Source: an uncultured Mailhella sp. (GTDB lineage: Bacteria > Desulfobacterota > Desulfovibrionia > Desulfovibrionales > Desulfovibrionaceae). From it: a stretch of DNA of 5,467 bases. Made by a program: the position numbers and the translations under genes. The notes beneath the pieces were generated by a model, which was given only the letters and a program-made list of their open reading frames with translations, was not told where the DNA came from and did not search any database. Within the stretch, counting starts at the first letter, position 1. Each line of letters begins with the position of its first letter. This document shows, piece by piece, positions 1-5,467 of the stretch. Where the stretch lies: positions 1 to 5,467 of the forward strand of contig CAJJMX010000123.1 in NCBI GenBank assembly GCA_905192935.1, read 5' to 3'.

Positions 1-552
1 ATGGGCTGGGCCAACCGCATCACCATGATGCGCATAGGGGCGGTGCTGCCCATACTTCTGCTCATCCACTTTCCCAACGTCTACACCTGCTGGATAGCCA
101 TGTTTCTCTTCGTGGCCGCCGCCGTCACCGACTTTCTCGACGGCTACATCGCCCGCAGGGAAAAGCAGGTGACCAACTTCGGAAAGTTCCTCGATCCTCT
201 GGCCGACAAGCTGCTCATCTGCTCCATTCTCATCGAAATGGTGGGACTCGGCTGGGTCCCGGCGTGGATAGTCATCATCATCATCATCCGCGAGCTGGCC
301 GTCACGGGTCTGCGCGCCGTGGCCGCCGACAAGGGCGTGGTCATCGCCGCCGACTGGTACGGCAAGTGGAAGACCGTCTTTCAGATCATCGCCATGGTGC
401 CGCTGCTCATCCATTTCCCGGTCATGGGTCTGCCCGTGCATCTCATCGGCTCCGTGGTGCTCTACATCGCCCTCGTGCTCACCATTTTCTCCGGCTGCAA
501 CTATTTCTATCTGTTCTACCGCCAGTGGCGCGATCATCTGGCGAACAACTAG
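1..552 (+). CDS. pgsA: CDP-diacylglycerol--glycerol-3-phosphate 3-phosphatidyltransferase
   Basis: This integral membrane enzyme transfers the phosphatidyl group from CDP-diacylglycerol to sn-glycerol 3-phosphate. It makes phosphatidylglycerophosphate, the committed step to phosphatidylglycerol and cardiolipin. The CDP-alcohol phosphatidyltransferase signature is complete: D44, D47-G48, A51-R52, G61, D65 and D69 with exact family spacing (D-x2-DG-x2-AR-x8-G-x3-D-x3-D). These aspartates bind the metal and the CDP moiety. Hydrophobic segments lie near residues 12-24, 29-46, 72-97, 126-140 and 147-170, as expected for a multi-pass protein. At 183 residues it matches the usual length (about 180-190), and the N-terminal NRIT-x2-R block aligns with the start of known PgsA proteins. 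The ATG is the first base of the window, so a start slightly further upstream, and any promoter or ribosome site, cannot be judged. A run of five ATC repeats encodes consecutive isoleucines at 92-96. The ftsB-like gene follows 24 bp later. PgsA is preferred over PssA or a cardiolipin synthase of this superfamily because of length and overall similarity. Confidence 0.93.
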   Translation: MGWANRITMMRIGAVLPILLLIHFPNVYTCWIAMFLFVAAAVTDFLDGYIARREKQVTNFGKFLDPLADKLLICSILIEMVGLGWVPAWIVIIIIIRELAVTGLRAVAADKGVVIAADWYGKWKTVFQIIAMVPLLIHFPVMGLPVHLIGSVVLYIALVLTIFSGCNYFYLFYRQWRDHLANN

Positions 553-576
553 CCCCGCCCTCGTGACGCCGTGTCC

Positions 577-933
577 ATGAATCACCGCATATCCTCAAAC
601 AGGGCCTTTTTCTGGAAGCTCTCGCTGCTCGTGCTTGCCGTGCTGCTCAACATCGCTCTGGCAAGCCGCATCATATGGGGCTCGCACAGCCTCTACACCT
701 GGCGCGTGCTCAAGGAAAAGCAGAGCGAGCTCTCCGAGGAGCTGGCCGCCCTCGATGAAAAGCGCGCCGCCCTCTCCCGCGAGATCCGCCTTCTGAAGAC
801 CGACCCCGCCTATGTGGAGAAGGTGATCCGTCAGCGTCTCAACTACGTGAGAAAGAACGAGATTCTCTATCTGTTCGACAAGAGCAGGGAAGATGCCTGG
901 TCCGGCGCGGACTCCGGCGGCAGGCATGAGTGA
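577..933 (+). CDS. FtsB/DivIC-type septum formation initiator protein
   Basis: This is a small bitopic division protein of the FtsB/DivIC family (septum formation initiator). Known members join FtsL and FtsQ (or DivIB) at midcell and help activate septal peptidoglycan synthesis. The 118-residue protein has a short basic cytoplasmic N-terminus (1-13), one membrane helix (about 14-33) and a periplasmic coiled coil rich in Leu, Glu and Lys (about 38-76). It ends with the family's C-terminal block at about 77-100: DPAYVEKVIRQRLNYVRKNE followed by ILYLF, close to the usual E-x2-AR-x2-L-x-Y-x4-E pattern. The ATG at 577 is chosen. An in-frame GTG at 571 would add two residues, and neither start has a recognisable Shine-Dalgarno sequence, so expression may depend on translation of pgsA 24 bp upstream. 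The 3' end overlaps the likely start of the TPR gene by 8 bp. The family is well supported; FtsL shares the architecture but lacks this C-terminal motif. Confidence 0.85.
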   Translation: MNHRISSNRAFFWKLSLLVLAVLLNIALASRIIWGSHSLYTWRVLKEKQSELSEELAALDEKRAALSREIRLLKTDPAYVEKVIRQRLNYVRKNEILYLFDKSREDAWSGADSGGRHE

Positions 934-2140
934 AGGCCCATCGTTCATGAATTCACCCCTTACCGAAAACTCCCGTCCCGAAAAGGCGCTCTGGTATCAG
1001 GAAGTTCTCTCCCTCGACCCCGCCTCCCGCATCTTTCTGCCCTACGCCCGTCTGCTTGCCGAAACGGGCCGCCGCATGGAAGCCGTCGAAGTGCTCCGCG
1101 CAGGCCTTGCAAGACATCCGGAATTTCTCGACGCGCGCCTTCTGCTCATAGACCTGCTTCATGAATGCGGTCAGGATGCCGCCGCAGGTCTTGAAGCCTC
1201 GGGCATCATCGAATCCCTCTCCCGCTCTTCCGCCCTCTGGGACATCTGGAGCAGACTGCCCGGCGTGCGTGCCGACCAGTCCGCCATGCTGCTCTTCTTC
1301 GGAGCCACCTTCCGCAAGGACGGCCCCAGTCTCGCCGACGTGTTCGAGGCGGGCATGCAGGCCCTGCGCGAAAAGGACAGGAAAGACGCCGGCAGGGAAA
1401 CCTTCAAGGAAGCCTCCCCCGCGGCGGAGGCATTGCCTGAAACGCCGCACCTTGCTCCCGGCGACGCACACACGTCGCCCTTCACGGAAGATGCGGCCGT
1501 CAACGCCGAAAAGACCGGAATCGTCCCGGACGCCCCGGCCGCGGCCTCTTCGCAGAAGGCCCCTCAGCCTCTTTCCGCCCCGGAACAGCACGCCGCGACT
1601 CCCGCCGCTTCCGATCCCGGGCAGCCCGCCGCCGAGGCTCCCGAAGACTCCGGGCCGGAAAACGCGCATCCCCGGGCCTTCGTCATGGAGGAAAACGCTC
1701 CCTGGTACAGCCTCGATGCCGTGCCCGATGACGACGACATCTTCGACGAGGACGAGGAAAAATCCGCAGCGCCGGTGCTTCCGCCCTCGGCCATGCAGCT
1801 TCTCTTTCCCGAAAACAGCCTGCCCCCGGCAGACGGGAACGAAGGCGCTCCGGAAGGATGCGCCGTGCCCCGCTCCTCGGCGGAAGGCAAAAGTTCCCTG
1901 TGCACGCGCTCCATGGCGCGCATACTCGAGGAACAGGGCGCGACGGGCGAAGCCGCGAACATTTACAGAGAACTGCTTGAAGTGAGCTCCTCGGCCGAGG
2001 AACGGGCCGAACTGAACGCCAAGCTGGACAGCCTCATGCAGGGCACGGAAGCTGCCGCGCCCGAACAGCCTGCCGATTCCGGTCTTCTGAACATGCTGGA
2101 AACTCTGGCCGTCAGGCTGGAAAACAAATCCCGCGCCTGA
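926..2140 (+). CDS. TPR-containing cytoplasmic protein with long disordered linker
   Basis: Function is unknown; the architecture suggests a protein-interaction scaffold. Counting from ATG 926 (404 residues), residues about 20-80 form TPR-like helical pairs, including a run YARLLAETGRRMEAVEVLRA and the following LARHPEFLDARLLLIDLL. Residues about 85-160 are helical. Residues about 165-330 are rich in Ala, Pro, Glu and Ser and probably disordered, with an acidic cluster at 268-279 (DDDDIFDEDEEK). A second TPR-like unit lies at about 328-371 (SMARILEEQGATGEAANIYR and onward), and a short helix ends the protein. There is no signal peptide or membrane segment, so it should be cytoplasmic. Three starts are possible: 893 (overlapping ftsB by 41 bp), 926 (weak GGCGG five bases upstream, overlapping the ftsB stop) and 947 (GAAGG ten bases upstream). 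The recognisable domain begins well after all three. The position after an FtsB-like gene suggests an envelope or division role, but that is only inference. Confidence 0.75.
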   Translation: MSEGPSFMNSPLTENSRPEKALWYQEVLSLDPASRIFLPYARLLAETGRRMEAVEVLRAGLARHPEFLDARLLLIDLLHECGQDAAAGLEASGIIESLSRSSALWDIWSRLPGVRADQSAMLLFFGATFRKDGPSLADVFEAGMQALREKDRKDAGRETFKEASPAAEALPETPHLAPGDAHTSPFTEDAAVNAEKTGIVPDAPAAASSQKAPQPLSAPEQHAATPAASDPGQPAAEAPEDSGPENAHPRAFVMEENAPWYSLDAVPDDDDIFDEDEEKSAAPVLPPSAMQLLFPENSLPPADGNEGAPEGCAVPRSSAEGKSSLCTRSMARILEEQGATGEAANIYRELLEVSSSAEERAELNAKLDSLMQGTEAAAPEQPADSGLLNMLETLAVRLENKSRA

Positions 2141-2147
2141 CGCGCGA

Positions 2148-2154
2148 CAGGAGA
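2148..2154 (+). promoter_or_regulatory. Ribosome binding site of the lipoprotein gene
   Basis: CAGGAGA contains AGGAG five bases before the ATG at 2159. It is one of the two clear Shine-Dalgarno sites in the window and fixes the lipoprotein start. The 18-bp gap after the TPR gene holds nothing else, so the two genes are probably cotranscribed. Confidence 0.75.
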
Positions 2155-2158
2155 CATC

Positions 2159-2929
2159 ATGCGCACCCGCATACTCCCTCTTTTCCTCCTTCTTCTCTCC
2201 GCCTCCCTTCTGCCGAATCTTTCCGGCTGCGCCGAGATGAAGGGCGCCTACAAGGAAACCAAGACCTTCTATCATACGCACATCAACCGCCCCTCCACGC
2301 TGAACACCGAGGAGCGCACCGTGCTGGAAAAATCCCAGCGCGATCTCGTGCAGAGCATCATGCCCATAGATGAAGAGCTGACGAAGCTGGAAAAGGCGCT
2401 CGACGCCCTGGCCACTCCGCCCGATGCCGAGGGCGCGGCCAATCTTCTGCGCCGCTTCCCGTGGCTGTCCGGCCTCGCCATGGTGGCCCCCGACGGCACG
2501 CTCGGCGCCTCCATCCCCGGCACGCCCATAAAGCAGCTCGACTACACGCCACTTCTGGAACTCGCTCCCAAGGCGCTGCCCCGCGATCTGCGCGCGTCCA
2601 TACAGGACACCCCCCTCGGACCGGAAATCCTTCTGGCCCGTCCCTTCCTTCAGGAAGACAAACTTCAGCTCCTGCTCGTGGCCACCTTCGACTTCCGTGC
2701 GCTGCTGCCCTTCGCCGCCTCTCCGGGCGACTTCATCGTGCGTTCCGGCGACGTTCTCATATGGAGCGGCGACATGGATTACTCCGCAACGCCCCTGGCC
2801 TCCATCAACTGGACAGAATATCTCAAGGAACATTCCGACGGCATATTGAGCAACGAGAACGGTTCCATGATGTGGATTTCCCGCTATATAGGTGGAAAGC
2901 CTATAGTTTTCGCCGCGCCCGTGCACTAA
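2159..2929 (+). CDS. Lipoprotein, possible Cache/PAS-like sensor domain
   Basis: This is a secreted lipid-anchored protein of unknown function. The N-terminus is a textbook type II signal peptide: MRTR, a Leu-rich core (5-20), and lipobox L21-S22-G23-C24. Cys24 would be lipidated. Ala and Glu at +2 and +3 give no inner-membrane retention signal, so by the E. coli rule it should reach the outer membrane. Residues about 50-86 look like a long amphipathic helix. The rest (about 98-256) alternates short strands and helices. FPWLSGLAMVAPDGTLGASI (100-119) resembles the PDC/Cache pattern of a hydrophobic strand, a PDG turn and another strand. A second strand-rich part ends in SRYIGGKPIVFAAPVH. The Cache assignment is a structural guess, with no ligand residues identified. 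An AGGAG site supports the start. The gene is the last of the 1-2929 cluster, and its codon use resembles its neighbours'. Confidence 0.8.
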   Translation: MRTRILPLFLLLLSASLLPNLSGCAEMKGAYKETKTFYHTHINRPSTLNTEERTVLEKSQRDLVQSIMPIDEELTKLEKALDALATPPDAEGAANLLRRFPWLSGLAMVAPDGTLGASIPGTPIKQLDYTPLLELAPKALPRDLRASIQDTPLGPEILLARPFLQEDKLQLLLVATFDFRALLPFAASPGDFIVRSGDVLIWSGDMDYSATPLASINWTEYLKEHSDGILSNENGSMMWISRYIGGKPIVFAAPVH

Positions 2930-2970
2930 TGACAGCTATGCGATGCTTTCAATTCACATATTGAGCCTTA

Positions 2971-3000
2971 TTGCACATTCATCCTTGTTTATGGTATAGG
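2971..3000 (+). promoter_or_regulatory. Candidate extended -10 promoter for fbp
   Basis: In the AT-richer gap after the lipoprotein gene, TTGCAC (2971-2976) is followed after 18 bp by TATAGG (2995-3000). TG at 2992-2993 gives the extended -10 form TGnTATAnn. The -35 matches consensus at only three of six bases, but extended -10 promoters tolerate that. Transcription would begin near 3007, leaving a leader of about 79 nt before fbp. The alternative -10, TATGGT at 2990-2995, lies too close to this -35. No other pair in the gap is better. Confidence 0.4.
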
Positions 3001-3072
3001 TACTGTCAAGTAACAGGAGCTCCGAATCCTGCGCAGCGCCTATGAATGATGCGACAGACCGGAGCCGACACC

Positions 3073-3078
3073 AAGGAG
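3073..3078 (+). promoter_or_regulatory. Ribosome binding site of fbp
   Basis: AAGGAG lies seven bases before the ATG at 3086 and fixes the fbp start. It is the strongest Shine-Dalgarno site in the window. Confidence 0.8.
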
Positions 3079-3085
3079 CCTGGAT

Positions 3086-4093
3086 ATGTCTGAAGTCACT
3101 GCAATTGAACACCTTATCGCATCACAACGCAGATGGTCGCCTCACGCTACGGGTCAGTTCACCTCGCTGATGCACGACCTTATCCTTTCGGCAAAGATTA
3201 TTTCCAGAAACGTCAACCAGGCCGGTCTGGTCGATATTCTGGGCGCGACCGGTGCCGTCAATGTGCAGGGCGAACAGGTACAGAAGCTTGATACCTTCGC
3301 CAACAATACTCTGGTGTACAGAATGCAGAGTTCCGGCGCCGTATGCGCCGTAGGCTCCGAAGAAATGGCCGAGCCCTTCTTCGTTCCCGAGAACGAACCC
3401 CACGGACACTACGTCATCTTCTTCGATCCTCTGGACGGGTCCTCCAACATCGACGTGGGCGTGAGCATCGGCACCATCTTCTCCATCTACCGCCGCTCGG
3501 ACACGCAGAACTACTGGGAGCTCAACGCCGAATCCCTCATGCGTCCCGGCATCGAGCAGGTCGCGGCGGGCTATTTCCTCTACGGCTCCTCGACCATGCT
3601 CGTGTACTCCACCGGACACGGCGTCAACGGCTTCACTCTGGACTCCTCCATCGGTGAATTTCTGCTCACGCATCCCAACATCCAGATCCCGCGCGTGGGC
3701 AAGTACTACTCCGCCAACCACGGCTACTACAACTACTGGGACGAGGCCACGCAGAAAGCCGTCCACGCCTTCTCCCGTCCCGAAGGCATGCCGCCCCGCT
3801 CCACCCGCTACGTGGGTTCGCTCGTGGCCGACTTCCACCGCACCCTGCTCAAGGGCGGCATCTTCTTCTACACCGAAGATGCCAAGCATCCGAGCGGCAA
3901 GCTGCGTCTGATGTACGAGGCCGCGCCCATGGCGTTCCTCGCCGAACAGGCCGGCGGCAAGGCCACGGACGGCAGAATGCGCATCCTGGAGAAGGTGCCC
4001 ACCGCCATCCATGAACGCACGCCCCTCATCATCGGCTCCGCCGACGACGTGGATCAGGTCCTCGAAGTGTATCGGGAGAACGGCAAGGTCTAG
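3086..4093 (+). CDS. fbp: Class I fructose-1,6-bisphosphatase
   Basis: This cytoplasmic enzyme hydrolyses fructose 1,6-bisphosphate to fructose 6-phosphate and phosphate, the irreversible step of gluconeogenesis. At 335 residues it has the usual length of bacterial class I enzymes (E. coli 332). Visible signatures are QGEQVQKLDTFAN (61-73), the metal-binding acidic pair E92-E93, and DPLDGSSNIDVGVSIGTIF (114-132) with metal ligands D114 and D117. Further along are YVGSLVADFHRTLLKGG (242-258) and GKLRLMYEAAPMAFLAEQAG (271-290), with catalytic-site K272 and metal ligand E278. All are close to the E. coli Fbp sequence, and no key residue is missing. The enzyme is probably Mg-dependent and may be AMP-inhibited as in the family, but I cannot confirm the AMP site. 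A strong AAGGAG site sets the start. The gene appears monocistronic, with a candidate promoter about 90 bp upstream and a strong intrinsic terminator after its stop. The first codons include TCA and other triplets rare elsewhere in the window. Confidence 0.97.
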   Translation: MSEVTAIEHLIASQRRWSPHATGQFTSLMHDLILSAKIISRNVNQAGLVDILGATGAVNVQGEQVQKLDTFANNTLVYRMQSSGAVCAVGSEEMAEPFFVPENEPHGHYVIFFDPLDGSSNIDVGVSIGTIFSIYRRSDTQNYWELNAESLMRPGIEQVAAGYFLYGSSTMLVYSTGHGVNGFTLDSSIGEFLLTHPNIQIPRVGKYYSANHGYYNYWDEATQKAVHAFSRPEGMPPRSTRYVGSLVADFHRTLLKGGIFFYTEDAKHPSGKLRLMYEAAPMAFLAEQAGGKATDGRMRILEKVPTAIHERTPLIIGSADDVDQVLEVYRENGKV

Positions 4094-4114
4094 CCGCTCA
4101 TCTCAGATCGTCAT

Positions 4115-4154
4115 CAGGCCGCGCGCCGGTCCCTCCGGCGCGCGGCCTGTTCTT
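4115..4154 (+). terminator. Intrinsic terminator after fbp
   Basis: A perfect 15-bp inverted repeat (CAGGCCGCGCGCCGG at 4115-4129, its reverse complement at 4135-4149) encloses a 5-nt TCCCT loop. The T-rich stretch TTCTT follows directly. The stem starts 21 bases after the fbp stop codon. The T-tract is short, but the stem is very stable. The minus-strand sequence beside the hairpin (TGATGACGATC) has no T-run, so it should act on + strand transcription only. Confidence 0.85.
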
Positions 4155-4169
4155 CCCTGAAGTCCGTCT

Positions 4170-4232
4170 CCCTGCGGGACACACGCGGCAGGCCCGTCTT
4201 CTCCGCGGCGGATCGCGCTTCCCCTGCGGGAC
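4170..4232 (+). repeat. Pair of 11-bp direct repeats upstream of tsaD
   Basis: CCCTGCGGGAC occurs exactly at 4170-4180 and at 4222-4232, 52 bp apart start to start. Each copy contains a small dyad (CCC-tg-c-GGG type). The 124 bp between the fbp terminator and tsaD hold no gene that I can support and no clear promoter. The repeats could be paired regulator sites or chance in GC-rich sequence. Confidence 0.35.
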
Positions 4233-4278
4233 GCTCTTCAGATTCACGACAAAACGCCAAACGCCTTTCGGGTACAAC

Positions 4279-5349
4279 ATGCTGGTTCTGGGAATAGAAA
4301 GCTCTTGTGATGAAACCGCCCTCGCGCTTGTGGACGACAACGGCGTCCGCGCCTCCGTCATATCCAGTCAGGCCGACATCCATGCCCTTTTCGGCGGCGT
4401 CGTGCCCGAGCTTGCCTCGCGCGAGCACGCCAGGCTCATAGGTCCCCTGCTCGACAGCCTGCTGCGTCAGGCGGATCTCGGAAGCGACCCGTGGAAGGCC
4501 ATAGACCGCATCGCCGTCACGCGCGGGCCGGGCCTCATGGGAAGTCTTCTCGTGGGCGTGGCCTTTGCCAAGGCCCTCGCCATGGCCCACGACATTCCCC
4601 TCATCGGCATAGACCATCTTCAGGGGCACCTGCTGGCCGCAGAGATAGAGGACCATATCCGCTGGCCCGCTCTCGGCGTGCTCATTTCCGGCGGACACAC
4701 GCACCTCTACCGCATGGACGGCCCCGTGGACATGACCGTGCTCGGCAAGACCATCGACGACGCCGCGGGCGAAGCCTGCGACAAGTTCGCCAAGGCTGCG
4801 GGACTGCCCTATCCCGGCGGAGCCCTTCTCGACGCCCTCGGCAAGAAAGGCACGGCCGACCCCCATCTTTTTCCCCGGCCCTACACGCACAACGACAATC
4901 TCGACTTCAGCTTCAGCGGCCTCAAGACCGCCGGAGCGCTCTGGCTCTCGCAGCATCCCGAGGCCCGCTTCCCCGCCGGAGACACCCCGGCCAGAGAACG
5001 GCTCGACCTCGCCTGTCAGGAACTGTGCGACGCGGCGGCCTCCTATCTTCTCGCCATCGCGGAGACCCTCGTCATCAAGGCGACCCGCGCCATGGAACTT
5101 TTCCGGCCGGAGAGCATCGTCGTGGCCGGGGGCGTGGCCGCCAACAGCGTGGTGCGCCGGAAGTTCGCAGAACTTGCCGAAAAACGCGGCATCCCGCTCG
5201 TCATTCCCCGCCTCTCCCTCTGCGGCGACAACGCCGTCATGATCGCCAAGGCCGGATGGTACGCGGCAAAGGCCGGAAGAGTGCATGATCTCTCGCTTTC
5301 CGCCATTCCCCGGGGCCAGGTCATCCCCAGAGACTGGAAGACTCTCTGA
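4279..5349 (+). CDS. tsaD: tRNA N6-adenosine threonylcarbamoyltransferase
   Basis: TsaD (formerly Gcp/YgjD, once annotated as O-sialoglycoprotein endopeptidase) transfers the threonylcarbamoyl group from threonylcarbamoyl-AMP to A37 of tRNAs that read ANN codons. It acts in the cytoplasm with TsaB and TsaE, which are not in this window. The 356 residues fit the ASKHA-fold family. Visible motifs are LGIESSCDETALAL (4-17), the metal-binding H113-x3-H117 (DHLQGH), and ISGGHTHL (136-143). Next come TIDDAAGEACDKFAKAAGLP (158-177), YPGG (178-181), DFSFSGLKTA (209-218), VVAGGVAANS (281-290) and CGDNAVMIAKAG (315-326), with D317 the third metal ligand. All key residues are present. The start is set by the conserved N-terminus (M-x-VLGIE-x-SCDE). 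Only GGG at 4270-4272 precedes it, a poor ribosome site. No promoter consensus is obvious after the fbp terminator, so how it is transcribed is unclear. No intrinsic terminator follows. Confidence 0.97.
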   Translation: MLVLGIESSCDETALALVDDNGVRASVISSQADIHALFGGVVPELASREHARLIGPLLDSLLRQADLGSDPWKAIDRIAVTRGPGLMGSLLVGVAFAKALAMAHDIPLIGIDHLQGHLLAAEIEDHIRWPALGVLISGGHTHLYRMDGPVDMTVLGKTIDDAAGEACDKFAKAAGLPYPGGALLDALGKKGTADPHLFPRPYTHNDNLDFSFSGLKTAGALWLSQHPEARFPAGDTPARERLDLACQELCDAAASYLLAIAETLVIKATRAMELFRPESIVVAGGVAANSVVRRKFAELAEKRGIPLVIPRLSLCGDNAVMIAKAGWYAAKAGRVHDLSLSAIPRGQVIPRDWKTL

Positions 5350-5360
5350 ACTTCTCCGCC

Positions 5361-5389
5361 TTGACAGCCGCATACCCTGTACCTACAAT
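5361..5389 (+). promoter_or_regulatory. Strong sigma-70 type promoter for a gene beyond the window
   Basis: A perfect -35 box TTGACA (5361-5366) and TACAAT (5384-5389, five of six matches) are separated by the optimal 17 bp. The -35 begins 12 bases after the tsaD stop. Transcription should start near 5396-5398. It points right, where no gene begins inside the window except perhaps at an ATG at 5461. This is the best promoter match in the window. Confidence 0.8.
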
Positions 5390-5397
5390 CATTCCGC

Positions 5398-5415
5398 ATC
5401 ACTTTTTTTCGTGAT
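5398..5415 (+). promoter_or_regulatory. Inverted repeat at the predicted transcription start
   Basis: ATCAC (5398-5402) and GTGAT (5411-5415) flank TTTTTTTC. The dyad sits at about +1 to +20 of the promoter at 5361-5389, a usual place for a repressor operator. It could also fold as a weak hairpin at the very 5' end of the RNA. No regulator is identified. Confidence 0.35.
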
Positions 5416-5429
5416 AGGACAATGATGCA

Positions 5430-5445
5430 CCGGAGGCCTCTCCGG
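5430..5445 (+). other. Short hairpin in the leader of the downstream gene
   Basis: CCGGAG (5430-5435) and CTCCGG (5440-5445) can pair around GCCT, giving a stable 6-bp stem. No T-run follows, so it is not an intrinsic terminator. It lies inside the short leader made from the promoter at 5361-5389, just before a possible start codon at 5461. Confidence 0.45.
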
Positions 5446-5467
5446 AGTTCACCATAATCCATGTTAA

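Noticed and set aside
953..2926. A 657-codon open frame on the minus strand, antisense to the TPR and lipoprotein genes
   Set aside because: Its codons align exactly with the sense codons, so its stops would be sense TTA, CTA or TCA, which this GC-rich genome avoids. The product is low-complexity Gly/Arg-rich with no recognisable domain, while the sense genes have clear domains and a ribosome site.
3004..3009. TTGACA on the minus strand as a -35 box
   Set aside because: No acceptable -10 lies 15-19 bp further on that strand, and no minus-strand gene exists there.
3003..3016. CTGT-N6-ACAG as an SOS (LexA) box
   Set aside because: The classical LexA box has eight bases between the half sites, and no SOS gene follows.
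3042..3172. Small open frame starting ATG 3042 and overlapping the fbp start
   Set aside because: No ribosome site at suitable distance, no recognisable product, and it runs out of frame into conserved fbp sequence.
3122..4012. A 296-codon minus-strand open frame antisense to fbp
   Set aside because: A codon-aligned shadow of fbp that is interrupted where fbp uses TCA codons.
4114..5373. A 419-codon minus-strand open frame antisense to tsaD
   Set aside because: Same codon-aligned shadow effect. The sense frame encodes a complete TsaD with all metal ligands.
5398..5410. T-run after tsaD as part of an intrinsic terminator
   Set aside because: No GC-rich stem directly precedes the seven Ts, and the strong promoter at 5361-5389 starts transcription at about this place.
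5461..5467. Start of a further gene at the right edge (ATG 5461)
   Set aside because: Only seven bases are visible and the nearest GGAG is 13 bases away, so it cannot be supported as a coding feature, though the upstream promoter makes a gene here likely.

Overview
The window comes from a GC-rich bacterial chromosome. All six recognisable genes lie on the + strand. TTA, CTA and TCA codons are so rare that long open frames appear antisense to the genes. The protein sequences, especially the FtsB-like protein followed by a TPR protein of a type I associate with sulfate-reducing bacteria, and the class I fructose-bisphosphatase, suggest Desulfovibrionales (Desulfovibrio/Bilophila-like). This is inference from protein character only; no search was run. 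Nothing points to mobile DNA, CRISPR, phage or an RNA gene.

Layout. Bases 1-2929 hold a tightly packed run: pgsA (phosphatidylglycerophosphate synthase), an ftsB/divIC-type division gene, a cytoplasmic TPR protein with a long disordered middle, and a lipoprotein with a possible Cache-like sensor domain. The gaps are small or overlapping (24 bp, an 8-bp overlap, 18 bp), so this looks like one transcription unit for envelope synthesis and cell division. No terminator is visible after the lipoprotein. The 156-bp gap that follows is AT-richer and carries a candidate extended -10 promoter for fbp.

The second part holds two single housekeeping genes. fbp (gluconeogenic fructose-1,6-bisphosphatase) ends in a perfect 15-bp GC-rich hairpin followed by a short T-rich stretch, a convincing intrinsic terminator. 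tsaD (tRNA t6A37 threonylcarbamoyltransferase) follows after 185 bp that include a duplicated 11-bp motif. It has no good ribosome binding site and no promoter I can identify.

The last 118 bp contain the best promoter in the window (TTGACA, 17 bp, TACAAT). It drives a gene lying beyond the right edge. Its short leader has several inverted repeats and a possible 10-codon leader peptide. This and the fbp leader are the only places where uncharacterised regulation is plausible. I see no clear new multi-gene system; the genes are mostly ordinary housekeeping genes with two poorly characterised accessory proteins.
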